Shown piece after piece: positions 15,001 through 25,300 of a stretch of DNA of 64,000 nt; position 1 is the first letter of the stretch, and each line of letters begins with the position of its first letter. The translations under genes and the position numbers were made by a program. The stretch comes from Trichostrongylus colubriformis (taxonomy: Eukaryota > Nematoda > Chromadorea > Rhabditida > Trichostrongylidae), in NCBI GenBank assembly GCA_963978905.1, contig OZ022257.1, forward strand, positions 7,135,155 through 7,199,154, written 5' to 3'. Under the pieces are notes generated by a model. That model had not been told where the DNA came from and did not search any database. It saw only the letters and a list, made by a program, of their open reading frames with translations.

Positions 15001-17969
15001 ATGGTGAGCTTGGTTCTTACTAATTTCGAGTTGAATCCCAAAAAAAATGTAGATTAATTCGAAACCACAGCAGAATGACGTCAAGTGTGAAAAGTGCTGT
15101 TTCTTAACTCCCGTCAAGGGTCCACGACTTTTTACCTCAAATCCTGTCATTTTGATTAACTATCATTTCTATAGAAGTCTTTCGGAGCTTTCCTAAATCC
15201 CTTTTCTTATGGGGGTGTACTATTATTTATTATTTATTGCTTGATCAGAACAAGATCACATATATACCATTTTGGAGCGCTTGCTTGGGGGTGGCCGGAC
15301 ATGTGTGAGTGGCGAGAGTGAGAGTGCGTGGGCGTTGAGAGAGTTTGATACACTTTCAGCCAAGTTCGTAAGCCACGCCCCATCAGGTGCTCCGAAATGG
15401 ACTGTAATCATACTGTTGCTAGCTCGCACAGGGTCATCGCTCCTCCATAATTTTTTGAGAAGCTCATTGTATAAATGGGAGTCATGTGATTACATTTCGC
15501 TGATAAACCCCCAACATCACACCATTTTGTGATTGTAATCTGCTTTTTGACGACTCTGATAGCAATGTATTTTAGAGAATCTTCGCGCATTTTCCGTTGT
15601 CGCCAGGGAACTCACAGCATTGTGGAGCAGAATTTCGGATGCTAAATTCGGAGGTGAGCATTTTTGTTGTTGCTGTAGTATGTTTTGTTCCTTGATTGTG
15701 CGGTCGCCATTATCGTTCTTGGTTGCTCTTACTTTGTTGTGAAAATCTGTTTGTGAAACGGCATCTGCTATGGTTACCTTACTTCTGGTTTCTGAGTAGT
15801 CTGCAATTAGTGGATGAGAAGTGTCGTACCGGCTTTCGACATAGGTGACTTCGGAGCAGATCTGCTCTCTCGCGTTCGAGCGAATTCTCGTTTCAGAATC
15901 GCTGGTAAAAACATGGAATGCCTACATTGATGCGAATTTCGAGTCACCACTGGTGCTCATGTCACTGAACACAGTTATTGGCTCACTCAATTCGGATCAA
16001 GTAGCAACTGCACTGAAAGTGATGGAGAAGACCATACGGGCTTACTTCAAACGTTAGCTCTAAAGTGGTTCGTGCGTTATAATCCTTTTGAAGACACCTT
16101 GTAATTTTCTAGGAGGTCGCTTCTCGTGGGCCGAATTGATGGAATGGGCACAATGTCCAGGAAGTTTGACCCTTGCCGTTCGGGACTATTTGCTTAGTGT
16201 TTCAAGGTGATTGTCATTTACATCCTATTTGGTATCGGTTGTCTGGGTCTACTTAGCATCATACGTATGTTTACAGTTCTAACAAAGCTCATCCACTGAT
16301 GCTGACGACAGCTTGGTTTTTGAAATTCTCTCAGCCGAGTGACGAACTGGCCTTGGCGCTTCATGCATTCGTTACCAGTATCAAGCCAAAGTAATTCTTC
16401 CTGACCTTTCGTCGTGCATGTGACCTTTCGTTTGCCTGACCTTTCGTCGTGCATAGGGCTCATATTCCAGGCATGTTTGGTGCGAAGCCTCTTTTCTGTT
16501 ACTGATTTGGCAGGAGATCCGATGGCTGACTGACTATGTAATTGCGGCTCATGCTAATCCGGGCTCTTCTCTAGATGATCGACTACCGTCTTTTATGCGA
16601 TGGCTAAGCAAGGTACAGTTCATTCCGGAGCACCTGATCGGGCGTGGCCTACGGACTTGGGTGAGAATGTATCACACTCTCTCACTCCGCCACACATTCT
16701 CACTCTTGCCACACACTCTCACTCTCACCACTCACCCATGTCCGTAGGCCACGGCCTATCTCTCCGAAAGGGGTATGCATACGTTCAGCCGACTACCCAC
16801 ATGTCAGACACTAAGTTAGTAGAAAAACAAGAAGCAACTCTAATAAGCATTCCGTCATCGAAACCCTGTTTCCTTTGCTTGTAATTTGACGCAGCTGCGC
16901 AAATCTCATCCTAGCTCTGCTACAAATAGCCACTGCAACTGGATTTTTGAACTAGCCAAACGTTGGAGAACCGTTCCGTCTTATTGCAAGGTTATTACAT
17001 TCTAGTACCTTTCATTTAAGGCTGCCAAAGATGAGTCCAGCTTCATAACAAATTTGATTACCAGCAAAAAGGCTGCCCATTCTCCACGGTAGGTGTCTAT
17101 CAAGATGTTTTAGCTATTTATCACATCAGCCTGTTTTGAAATTTTCTTTACAGGCTAAGAGCCATTTTGACGATTCTCGAGTTGTATCTAATGCAGCAGA
17201 TGATGGGCGAGTCGCAGTTACCAAGAGCTACAGAAAACGCTCCTGTTTTGAACAGCCGAATTCATGGTCTCAAAGAGGTTGCGTCTGTCAAAGTGGGTAA
17301 CTGAAGTTTCTTCTTGTGTGTTTCATACCCGGTTTCATATCTGTCGACAAATCTGAAGAAGCACGATAGGTTCGAAATAGTTCCAAGGAATGAGCGTTCA
17401 TTGTGCTGGTAACCCTTCATGATGGATGGTGGAAGTAACTAGGCATGCAGGAACGTGACCGAAGAGTAAGGCCCCGGCTTAGCTGGCGATCGTAGCATAG
17501 TGTAAACTTGCCGCTACACGTTGAAATGTAACACGGTCTGACCTCGCAATCTTCCCTCTGCATGCATTGCTCTGTAACTCTTACTCACATCCACCGTCAA
17601 GGCACGCGCCTCCCATGCGACGCGGTGAATGCAGTCGCAGCGATCGCTGATCGATACATATCCAACTTAACCCAAATCGCAAATGAAGTGCTAATACGCG
17701 TGCAAATGCAGTGCGCGAACTGTAGCTACGGCCTAAAGTGCAGAGGCAGAGCGATGTTTAGAATTCGGAAATCTATATGTTACCATATGCTCCGAATTAC
17801 CTTAATCGATTTCGATATTTTCCAGGCGAATCAACAGTTCGCAGCTGCTTTCAACATCGCTACACCATTCTTTGTACAAGTAGATTTGCACCATATCGGC
17901 TCGACTCCTAGCCTGCTTTCCCAGTGTTCGAGAGCTCTTTTCAAAGAGAAATTTCTAATCGATACGTGA
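16..17969 (+). CDS. epg-5: EPG-5 autophagy tethering protein, 5'-truncated
   Basis: EPG5 is a large Rab7-recruited tether that drives autophagosome fusion with late endosomes and lysosomes; in C. elegans it clears P granules. Joining 59 exons gives about 2,485 codons ending in TGA at 17967-17969, close to the human length of about 2,580. Recalled human EPG5 matches stretch by stretch: a PLYPSL motif followed by a short helix (exon 1226-1399); a WAKEL...CEDAQFVLNHLLRLPSP segment (2097-2401); SPWATYLLLLVESKSYP (6828-7107); LQRLAVYRWAEF (7853-8007); FTPECLSSTELCSAY onward (11135-11509). It is helical throughout with no membrane segment. The first visible exon begins at an acceptor and is Ser/acidic-rich, so the start codon lies outside the window. 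Two places are unsettled: 3629-3949 reads straight through a possible 56-nt intron, and the 5' edge of the exon near 6828 has no phase-clean acceptor. Family call is firm. Confidence 0.93.
418..909. mobile_element. TA-flanked Tc1/mariner-type MITE
   Basis: The ends are near-identical inverted repeats of about 49 bp beginning CAGTAGCGGTCAAAAATATA at 418 and closing with the complement at 909. TA sits on both outer sides (416-417 and 910-911), the target duplication expected of the Tc1/mariner superfamily. The 492-bp body has no transposase-like reading frame, so it is non-autonomous. It lies in the first visible epg-5 intron. Confidence 0.8.
13849..14116. mobile_element. GC-rich inverted-repeat element in epg-5 intron
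   Basis: The left flank GTGGGGTGTGCACACTTATG and the right flank (GTCATACGTGTACACACCCC) are imperfect inverted repeats continuing inward as GCG-rich, CGCACTCG-like arms. Base composition is far more GC-rich than the neighbouring T-rich intron. No coding potential is evident. It looks like a decayed hairpin MITE in the intron between exons 13751-13811 and 14461-14547. Ends are approximate. Confidence 0.55.
16400..16454. repeat. Direct 20-bp duplication in epg-5 intron
   Basis: The 20-mer CCTGACCTTTCGTCGTGCAT occurs at 16400-16419 and again at 16435-16454, with a partial TGACCTTTCG copy between. It fills most of the 80-nt intron 16391-16470 and looks like a local tandem duplication. Confidence 0.8.
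16641..16755. mobile_element. Small inverted-repeat element in epg-5 intron
   Basis: GTGGCCTACGGACTTGGGTG near 16644 is mirrored by CACCCATGTCCGTAGGCCAC ending near 16753. The loop is a CT-rich run of CACACTCTCACTC-like units. It is about 115 bp, non-coding, probably a MITE remnant. No clear target duplication was seen. Confidence 0.55.
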
Positions 17970-19009
17970 TCTGTATTGTCTTACTACTTTGTGATTACGC
18001 CTCTTTCCACACTAGTCTTTTGAGTCATGTAAAGTACTTTGAACTGTGATTATTCTTTGTTAAGATGCAAGGTTCGGTGAAGTTTCAAGTTTCTTAGCGT
18101 TTGAGGCAAAGCAAACTTGCTAAACAAGCGGTTTTTTAAAATCTTTTCTGACAATGGAAAGCGCGTTCTCCTGTGGGAATATTAAGATAATCTCGCTCTG
18201 CGCGTAATGTCGCGCTTTGTAGCACCTCTTAGCAATTTCTCTTTCCACCGCGTAGCTAACCTATTTCTGCTGGTTGAGAGTTACATCTCATAGAAATATG
18301 CTAACAAGATGTGGAGCTCGAGTTTTATTCTGGTCATTTTCTTTGTAGTCTTATATTTTCTTCAAGCACGATCCACTGGAGGGTTCAATGCAAAAGATGA
18401 TAGTGACCGAACCTTGCTGATGCTAATTTAATGTACATAAGGTGACAATTTATTTACGTGCAAATTATCACTTTTGTTATATTTTTCAACCACTCTTAAA
18501 CACAGATGCCGGTTTATTCGGGTGATCTTTGCGGATCCCATCGACATTCTGGACGATTCACGTAACTTAAATTTCGATTAAACTTTGCAATGAAGATCTA
18601 CACGCGGTTCTGTGTGTTGAGAAGAGGCGTAGAACAGAAGCGACTGTTTTACTATCGCGATTATCTATAATATCAAGTATCATTATTGTTTCACCATATT
18701 TCGAATTGAAAGGGACTTTGGCGTAATTCAGTTAAGAGGGGTGTCGCGTATTTTGGTGTAACCACCGTACTACAGCAAATACTTAATATTCAGATCCAAC
18801 TGTACCTATAATCTACGCCATTCCAAATATGCATAAATCACCTATCAGATTTAGATTCATCACCGGGGCAACAACTAGTAGTCTGAAATTCTCTTAACAC
18901 TTACCAAACTTTTGACGTTCATCTGAACACACTTTATCAGCTACAATAACACCATAAAAAAGGAAAATTAAAGTTCATTGGATATTGGGCAATAAGTAAC
19001 ATAAACATC

Positions 19010-19391
19010 GGGTCAAATAAAGTCAGTGGGAGACGCAAAGTTTTCAGCGACGTCAAAGCCTTCCCTTCCTACGCTTAGGCTAGAGCAGATGAGACCTATG
19101 CTTTGACAGATGCTTTTTCATGTGGGAGGAGGGTATCAATTTTAGCCCACCTAGGGAGGGAAGGCCGCGGTCATACTCACCGCCAGCAGGGCGTGACTGC
19201 GTTCACAGGCAGCGAGGGAGAGTGGCACGGGGAAGGTGCAGAGAAAACGCAGGCAACAAGGAAGGGTGGCATCGGCAGAGACGCAGAGATACGCAGCCAC
19301 GCCTTGCTGCCGGCACCGCATAGTACGACCGCGGCCGAAAGGAGCTTCGACGTCGACGCCAAGTTGCGCCTCCCCCCGACTTCATTGACCC
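19010..19391. mobile_element. Palindromic MITE, family B, split by a nested insertion
   Basis: Ends GGGTCAAATAAAGTC and GACTTCATTGACCC are inverted repeats. In reverse complement, the element at 54263-54473 is the same sequence without the block at about 19160-19336. Removing that block leaves a continuous match, so this copy is older than the inserted hairpin element. It has no coding capacity. Confidence 0.8.
19163..19336. mobile_element. Harbinger-like hairpin MITE, copy 1 (nested)
   Basis: It begins GGCCGCGGTCATACTC and ends GTACGACCGCGGCC; the arms fold back through CAGGGCGTG/CACGCCTTG segments. It is flanked by the 3-bp direct repeat GAA at 19160-19162 and 19337-19339. The empty site in the element at 54263-54473 carries a single GAA, so the duplication is real. 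Three-base TTA/TAA-like duplications are typical of PIF/Harbinger (Tourist) elements. Confidence 0.8.
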
Positions 19392-19803
19392 TAAATATCG
19401 GTGAACAATTTTAAGGTATGACAATAAAACAGATGAAGTTTTCTTCAGCTTATTTCACCAATAAGTTCACTAATTTACCGCACTCGGGAACGATGTGCGA
19501 TATCGAAGGAATTTTGAAATTTTGTTCAAAACCATGGTAGAAAGTTTCTTGCTAGTAGTCAATCTGAAGCCTTTTACGAGAACAATTTATCCTAAAAAAA
19601 TCAGTCATTACAACATCACAAACACAACTGAAAATAAATATTTGAATATAAATCTTCATTATTTTGAGAGGACTTTCTCAACCATTTCGTCAAACACCCT
19701 ACACTGAAAGTTTTCAAGTTAAAACGGAGGTGTGTCCTCGCCCATGTGGAATGGGTGAAACTTCGGAGTGGGTGAACCATTTTTACATTGGGCCGCGGCC
19801 ATA

Positions 19804-20547
19804 CAGGGGGTGCCAAAAAAAAGTAATTTTGTCTCGTCCACTTTCACCCCACGTTAGCTGAACTACAGCAAATTCTGTTGAGGTATTCACATACCCAGAT
19901 TCAAGAGCAGACTTCACTCTATCACTATACTCCGTGGCAGCCTTCTGCACGAGCAGGAACGGGAGCGAGGAAATAGTGAACAAGATGTGTCACCTCAACT
20001 GGGCAAAATCCGGAATTTCGTTGCCCTCGTTCACAACCTTGCTGAGGTCCGTTCACTCTGGGTACCTAAGGGGATTCATACTGGGTGGTGTTCTTTAGGA
20101 TCCTGTTTTTTCCGGGCTCCCAGCGCCCTTAGTTTCCAAGAGCCAAAACGTGCACTTACCACTGAAACCCCTCCGGAGGCGGATTTGGGCATGAAAATGA
20201 TACTTCGGATCATAGCAGCCTTGTCCAAGCAGCAGGGGCTCTGTGACTTCCATGAACCGGAGGGCCAATCCTTAGGAAGCTTCCCACAAAGGACCTACCA
20301 TGGAACCCGGCTCCACTGTTTTAAGGGGACCTTGATACCGTGGGTGCTCCGAAGCCCGACTGCGCCGCTTAAAGGTCCTATGTTTTTATGAAAATGAAAG
20401 TAGTGAGTCTCAGCTTGTTCCTGCTTTTAGAGGAACATTTCGGGAATATTTTGCCCCAATACTTTCATTCCTTTCGTTTCCCTATGTTTTGTATAATTGG
20501 GAGATGTGAGCCGTGGGCAAAATTACTTTTTTTTTTGGCACCCCCTG
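19804..20547. mobile_element. TA-flanked Tc1/mariner-type element
   Basis: Inverted ends of about 28 bp read CAGGGGGTGCCAAAAAAAAG inward from 19804 and its complement ending at 20547, with TA at 19802-19803 and 20548-20549. The 744-bp inside has short open frames but none resembling a DDE transposase. It interrupts a hairpin element of the GGCCGCGG family: joining the flanks gives CCATACTTCG, the usual continuation in that family. Confidence 0.75.
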
Positions 20548-20549
20548 TA

Positions 20550-20874
20550 CTTCGATATAGACTATTGCACGCACCGGAGGCCGGCCGTGATTGCGTAACC
20601 CTGCGTCTATGTCGTCCTTCGCCGTCAGGGTCTCTCGGATTTGCCTGAGCCTTTTCAGGGAGGGAGCTCTGGCGTCGCGTACTCTAGCCTGCCTGGTGTC
20701 TGACCTCGCAGAGGGAAGCTTGTTGCCGAAAAGGCAGATGCCTTCAAGCCGGTACGCAATCACGGCCGGCCTCAGGTGCGTGCAATAGTCTATATCCCAT
20801 ACTTCACGTGTCTGCGTTATTTGACACCGGTCCCGGCGTCAACTAACGCAGACACGTAAAGTATGACCGTGGCC
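20550..20874. repeat. Mosaic of hairpin MITE fragments
   Basis: The block CTATTGCACGCACC near 20567 is mirrored by GGTGCGTGCAATAG near 20774, giving one large fold-back. A second hairpin, CGTGTCTGCGTTA with TAACGCAGACACG, follows at about 20807-20855. The right edge, GTATGACCGTGGCC then TTA, is the terminus of the Harbinger-like family. The left part of the same copy probably lies at 19791-19803, across the mariner-type insertion. Confidence 0.55.
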
Positions 20875-21591
20875 TTACCAGCTCCGATGCCCAAGAAATC
20901 GTACCTTTCCCCGAGCTAAATACCCTGGCTTGGGCGCCAACATTTAATTAGAAGATTTCACTCTGTGTACATTCTCTCATCTTGAGAAAGGCATAGGGGT
21001 TTCACATTAAAAATGTATGGGTATCACCTCTATCGCTGATACGTAGGGAAGGAATATTCCGAATATTCCGTGGTATTAAAAATATCTGGTGCAGTTGGTA
21101 ATCGCCCTGCTACGTACTACGATGCCCCTTTCAGCTTACATCGAAGCGGAAATTCCCGTGGGAAGAAGAGTAAGGTGTATGAAATTGTCGTCGTGCATTA
21201 TGCGCGTATTCACCATTTTTTTGCAGATTTTCAGTGAGGTTCATGTTTGTGAAATCAGCTGTAGTCTAAAGAAGCTTGTACCTGTACCACCGAAGGTTCC
21301 AAAAATGATGTGGAATCGTAAATAATATGAGAAAAAGGGGAAGGCGAGAATTCCCAGTTATTTCCGGCAATCGAAGGCAAGAATGCTGGTGCGCTGCTGC
21401 GTTATTGATTAGTTTACCAGGAGGTGGATTGAGGCATGGACCTCTGAGTGAAGTGGGTGCTCGTCGTTTCACAACTTATCTTCACTATATGTTGCCGTTT
21501 ACTTTCTTCTAATCACAAGTATTTGAAGCTTTTCCCGTAGAAGTCTTTCTTTTTGTTTCTTGTGTATCGTTCTCCAGATAATGCATAAAGA

Positions 21592-21631
21592 GAGTCTGAA
21601 GGCTCTTTCTTAAAAATTATAGTTCAGTTCC
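21592..21631. repeat. Dispersed 40-bp repeat, copy 1
   Basis: The segment starting GAGTCTGAAGGCTCTTTCTT recurs almost exactly at 54223-54262, where it abuts a family-B palindromic MITE. It is non-coding. Its origin is unknown; it may be the edge of a larger mobile element. Confidence 0.6.
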
Positions 21632-22330
21632 CTCTATTTCGCTGTACAAATCACATTTTGCTCAACCAGTGATTAATCTTCATGTATGAACCTGTGCTTC
21701 ATATGAACATTAACCCACAGATCCGCAAGTAGTTGCAGGCGCTGCTTCTCAAAGTTCCACGGAGGATTTGTTGTCCTACCAAAGAATGGAGAAAAATTAC
21801 GATTATCTTCCACACTGGAAATTTTTTTATTGTGTTTCTGATGCTGTCTTTTGGTGATACTGTTTTTTATTCTGGTCTTGTGTGCTTTTTACATCGTTCG
21901 CCACATTGACCCCAGTTCTACCATCTTGGTTCATCAACGATAGCCGTTAGCAGTCCGTGGACACTGTGATTATTTTCCATGAATTAATTTCTCGCACTTC
22001 AGGATGTTGATGATCACAACAATAAACTTCCTTTATGAATCTTTCTGGTTAACAGTGATTCCCATGTTGTGGATGCACTATTCACGTTGATAGAAATTCC
22101 AGTTAAATATTACTGTCGACACTGTGTTTAAGACGCGAATGCGCTAGCTTCTTTGATGTCATGTTAGAAATCACAAAACTATTTATAGGTTTCATTACTG
22201 GCGGGGTCGCATCCACGCTGTATAGGCTTATAAGTGCGTCGAGGGTGCGGTGGCAGCGCTGATCCTTACTATTCGGTATTGTATCATTCTATTATAGACA
22301 TTATCCGTCTCTGGAACTTGGCTAAGAACC

Positions 22331-22337
22331 TAATCAG
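22331..22337 (+). promoter_or_regulatory. Probable spliced-leader acceptor of dnj-8
   Basis: TAATCAG ends 6 nt before the ATG at 22344, leaving almost no 5' UTR. That is the usual arrangement for trans-spliced nematode messages. Confidence 0.5.
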
Positions 22338-22343
22338 CGTGTG

Positions 22344-25300
22344 ATGCGGTTGTGTGTGCCGCTATGTGCACTCTTGATTGTAATCGTCTTTGGATCCGAC
22401 TATCCGCGAGATCCTTATGCAACGCTTGGTATTTCAAGGAGAGCCACCGCTAAGGAGATCAAAAGAGCGTATAAGCAGCTTGCCAGGGAATGGTCAGTTC
22501 CATATAGTTTTTATACTGTCTTAGCTTTTTTTTTGTCGGGCACATCAAGGAAACAAGTGGTGATAACAATCTCTCTATGCAGAATTTCTTCGATTTATTA
22601 CTATTGTGGAAGCATCTGAGTTCTTCAGTACCTTCTAAAGTAACAGTGGGAAGAAAAAGGGAAATGAATCTCGTAAATCGGGTAACACTTCGTTTCACGT
22701 TTCTAACCGGGGAACTCAGCACAGTATGATTTCAGGGTAATTTTTACTCTGTGAACACGAGATTTACAGGCATCCGGACAAAAATACCTCCCCGGAAGCG
22801 CAAGAGCGATTCGTTGCAATAAGTCGAGCATACGAGCTCCTTTCTGATCCATTGAGGAAAGAACGCTTCGATAAATTTGGAGCAGTTGACGAAACGCCAC
22901 AGTCAGGACCGCAACATCATGGATATGGTGGATTTGAACAATTCGTAAGTTACTCGTAATTTGTCATATCACCACTAAGGATCGTTTCGCTAATAAGTTT
23001 TGGTTTAAGTTTGGTGGCTTTGGTGGCTACGAGGACGGTATTTTCGGTAAGCAGCGAATCTCTCTTCGCCAGTATACGCACACTATTCTAGAAAGGTGGT
23101 CCTTTTTTTTCGCTTTGTTCCTTTTTTTAAATCTTGTCGTATAATCATTAAACCTTATTAATTTTACCTTTAATTTAATTTCATTTTAACCTTAGAGCGC
23201 TCATTTTGATGAGCGTTACGTTATCGGAGGGGCGAAAATCGTAGCCAGTGTGCGACGATATGTGTACATTTGCTATAAAGGTTTCGCAAGAAAAATGTAG
23301 CGCTTTGGAGAATATTCCCTTTTTTTCAGAAGCCACTATCAGCCTTTTCTCCTTTACGCCTATTCCAACTACTGCCAGCTGTGCTTCCGTTTGCAAGCTC
23401 AATGGAAATCAGTTTCGGAGGATCTAGAGCCGTTAGGTACGTTGAATGTTGCTGCATATTTGTTCCCAGCTCTAATTATGCTCACAAGTTTCTTTATTAA
23501 GGTTATGGTATTGGTGCCGTCAATGCCATGACTGATGGCAATTTGTTAGAGAAGTTACGAATTTCACGTCTTCCTGCAATTGTAGCCATCGTTGAAGGCA
23601 GAGTGACACATTACCGGGCGGATATGTTCTTGATGAATGCAAGGTAGAATTCCTCTTTTGACTCTTGTTTACATCGGATCATGGTGATGTAGCCTCAAGG
23701 TTCTGTGTGGTGGGTAAATATTTTACGCTTTGTATAGTTTCGTTCTTTCCTCTTTTTTGTGAATATTCGAGTCCTTTCCTCGGGTAATGTTTACTCTTCG
23801 TATCGACATTTCATCACGTTTTGTACTCCGTTTTCCTGTGTCCTGCCTTCCATTATGGCCACTTTGGTCCTTCATACGGTCGGCGATCAGAAAATTATCA
23901 TACTCGTAGCAGCTCCAGCCTCACACAGTCTCACTTTTCTACATGGCTCTAACAAGTTTGTTTGAGTCTGAAGGTTTCAGGCTGCAGTTATAGCGCGCGA
24001 CCAGTTTGCAATGCGCTTGTAGCTCGAGAATGGATTGAATACATTTGAAGCAACGGCCACAAACCACGCATTGCCGCGAATACGCGTGTTGTTGGCGCTT
24101 GCAGCGCTTGCAAAGGCGAAAGAAGTCTGCATAAGTGAGAGGGTGCCAGAGAGTGATGAACCGCTTCGCCTGTTCCACGCGTTGCGCTTTGAGGACTGAT
24201 GCGCTCGCACAGTCAGAGAATTGATGTTCATGTTTCATGAAGATATCTTTCTACTTCCAAGGTTATTTCAGAGACGTGCGCATTTTTGCTCGGGATGTCA
24301 TTCCGAGAACGTTTATGGGACTAATCAACTCTCATGACGGTCTTTCAAGATTTGTTAATCAGTGGCAGCAGAGCAATAAGGTTGTTGTTGCTTCTTGTAA
24401 TTTCTGTTTAGCCCAATAGTTGATTTTCATTTTCAGATAGCAGTAGTTGTTTTGGGAGCTGCTCCTGAGCCACGTATGCGATACCTTTTAGCTGCAATGA
24501 AATATTCACATTTCGCTCGATTTGCCTATATTCATCTCTCATCGCCGTCGGATGAAGTGAGTAGAATGCTGCCAATTTTTCTTTCCGTTCTCGAATTCCA
24601 AATTGAGGGTATCTTCTTAGGTGGCCTCGATTCGTGACGATTTGTCCATTAAGTGTACACAGTGTGAAAATGTACTCATATTCAACGACTTACCAGGGGT
24701 ACGTTACTGTTTATAGCATTTTTCTCGTCAATTTTATTGGGCTCTGCCAGAAGTAACGGGGTGAAAGAGACCGAGGCATAGAAATTTCAGGGTGGACCTG
24801 TAGCTCGATTGTCTATCAGTAACATAAATCAGCTCACCATGGACGCATTGAACACATTAGTCGAAAACAACAAGTGGATTAGCTTACCAAGAGTAGGTTC
24901 AGTCTTACTCCAAGATCTTGAACTCCATTATTGAATCCCTTATTCTAGCTGTCATCATCCGAATATCTTGACGAGTTGTGTCCCGTGTCGTCAAGGAATC
25001 CGCGACGCCTCTGCGTTATTTTGCCTGTAATGGATTCTTCTGAAGATGAAGGTTTCCTAGATAGTTTCCGCATGTTTGCTCGTCAGCATAAGGATCTTTA
25101 TGCTCAGCAAAAGGTGAGTGAAAGTGGATTCCAAATCCACTGTTGCTTATATCTTTTTTTTTCAATTCCACTTTTGTGGCTGAGGATCTTCAATTTCCTC
25201 GCAACTTTTGTCAAACATTTGTCTTTCCCTATCGGTTAGAAGCTATGACTAATACCACCAGGAGATTGAGTATTAAAGCTTTCAACTAAGTCATGAGGTG

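Larger units (their letters stand above)
16..17969 (+). other. epg-5: Exon map of epg-5
   Basis: Exons: 16-172, 990-1158, 1226-1399, 1490-1654, 1740-1907, 1958-2033, 2097-2230, 2282-2401, 2476-2527, 2780-2847, 2919-2989, 3050-3134, 3188-3296, 3356-3414, 3470-3546, 3629-3949, 4018-4175, 4581-4705, 4808-4948, 5118-5210, 5270-5401, 5471-5620, 5707-5777, 5834-5974, 6127-6184, 6502-6595, 6736-6767, about 6828-7107, 7853-8007, 8124-8249, 9043-9160, 9237-9299, 9382-9452, 9529-9681, 9759-9909, 10066-10208, 10278-10443, 10987-11073, 11135-11243, 11309-11509, 11567-11676, 11885-12107, 12493-12671, 13424-13582, 13646-13716, 13751-13811, 14461-14547, 14599-14759, 14825-15003, 15249-15367, 15576-15653, 15845-16052, 16113-16206, 16277-16390, 16471-16612, 16895-16990, 17021-17088, 17154-17292, 17826-17969. 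All but the 3629 and 6828 exons join GT-AG with matching phase. Introns over 300 nt at 4176, 6185, 7108, 8250, 10444, 12108, 12672 and 17293 hold nothing I recognise; those at 173 and 13812 hold inverted-repeat elements. Confidence 0.8.
17970..22343. other. Spacer between epg-5 and dnj-8
   Basis: This 4.4-kb gap has no reading frame with spliced, protein-like continuity on either strand. It holds the palindromic repeat at 19010-19391 with a nested hairpin element, the TA-flanked element at 19804-20547 set in a mosaic of hairpin repeats to 20874, and a 40-bp dispersed repeat at 21592-21631. The remainder is AT-rich and unremarkable. The dnj-8 promoter should lie near its right end. Confidence 0.6.

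Noticed and set aside
19103..19424. Cluster of overlapping frames on both strands
   Set aside because: They fall in nested hairpin elements and have no splice-consistent context.
23195..23285. Possible dnj-8 exon with HFDERYVI
   Set aside because: No phase-compatible splice sites; exon 23010-23095 joins 23330-23436 exactly without it.
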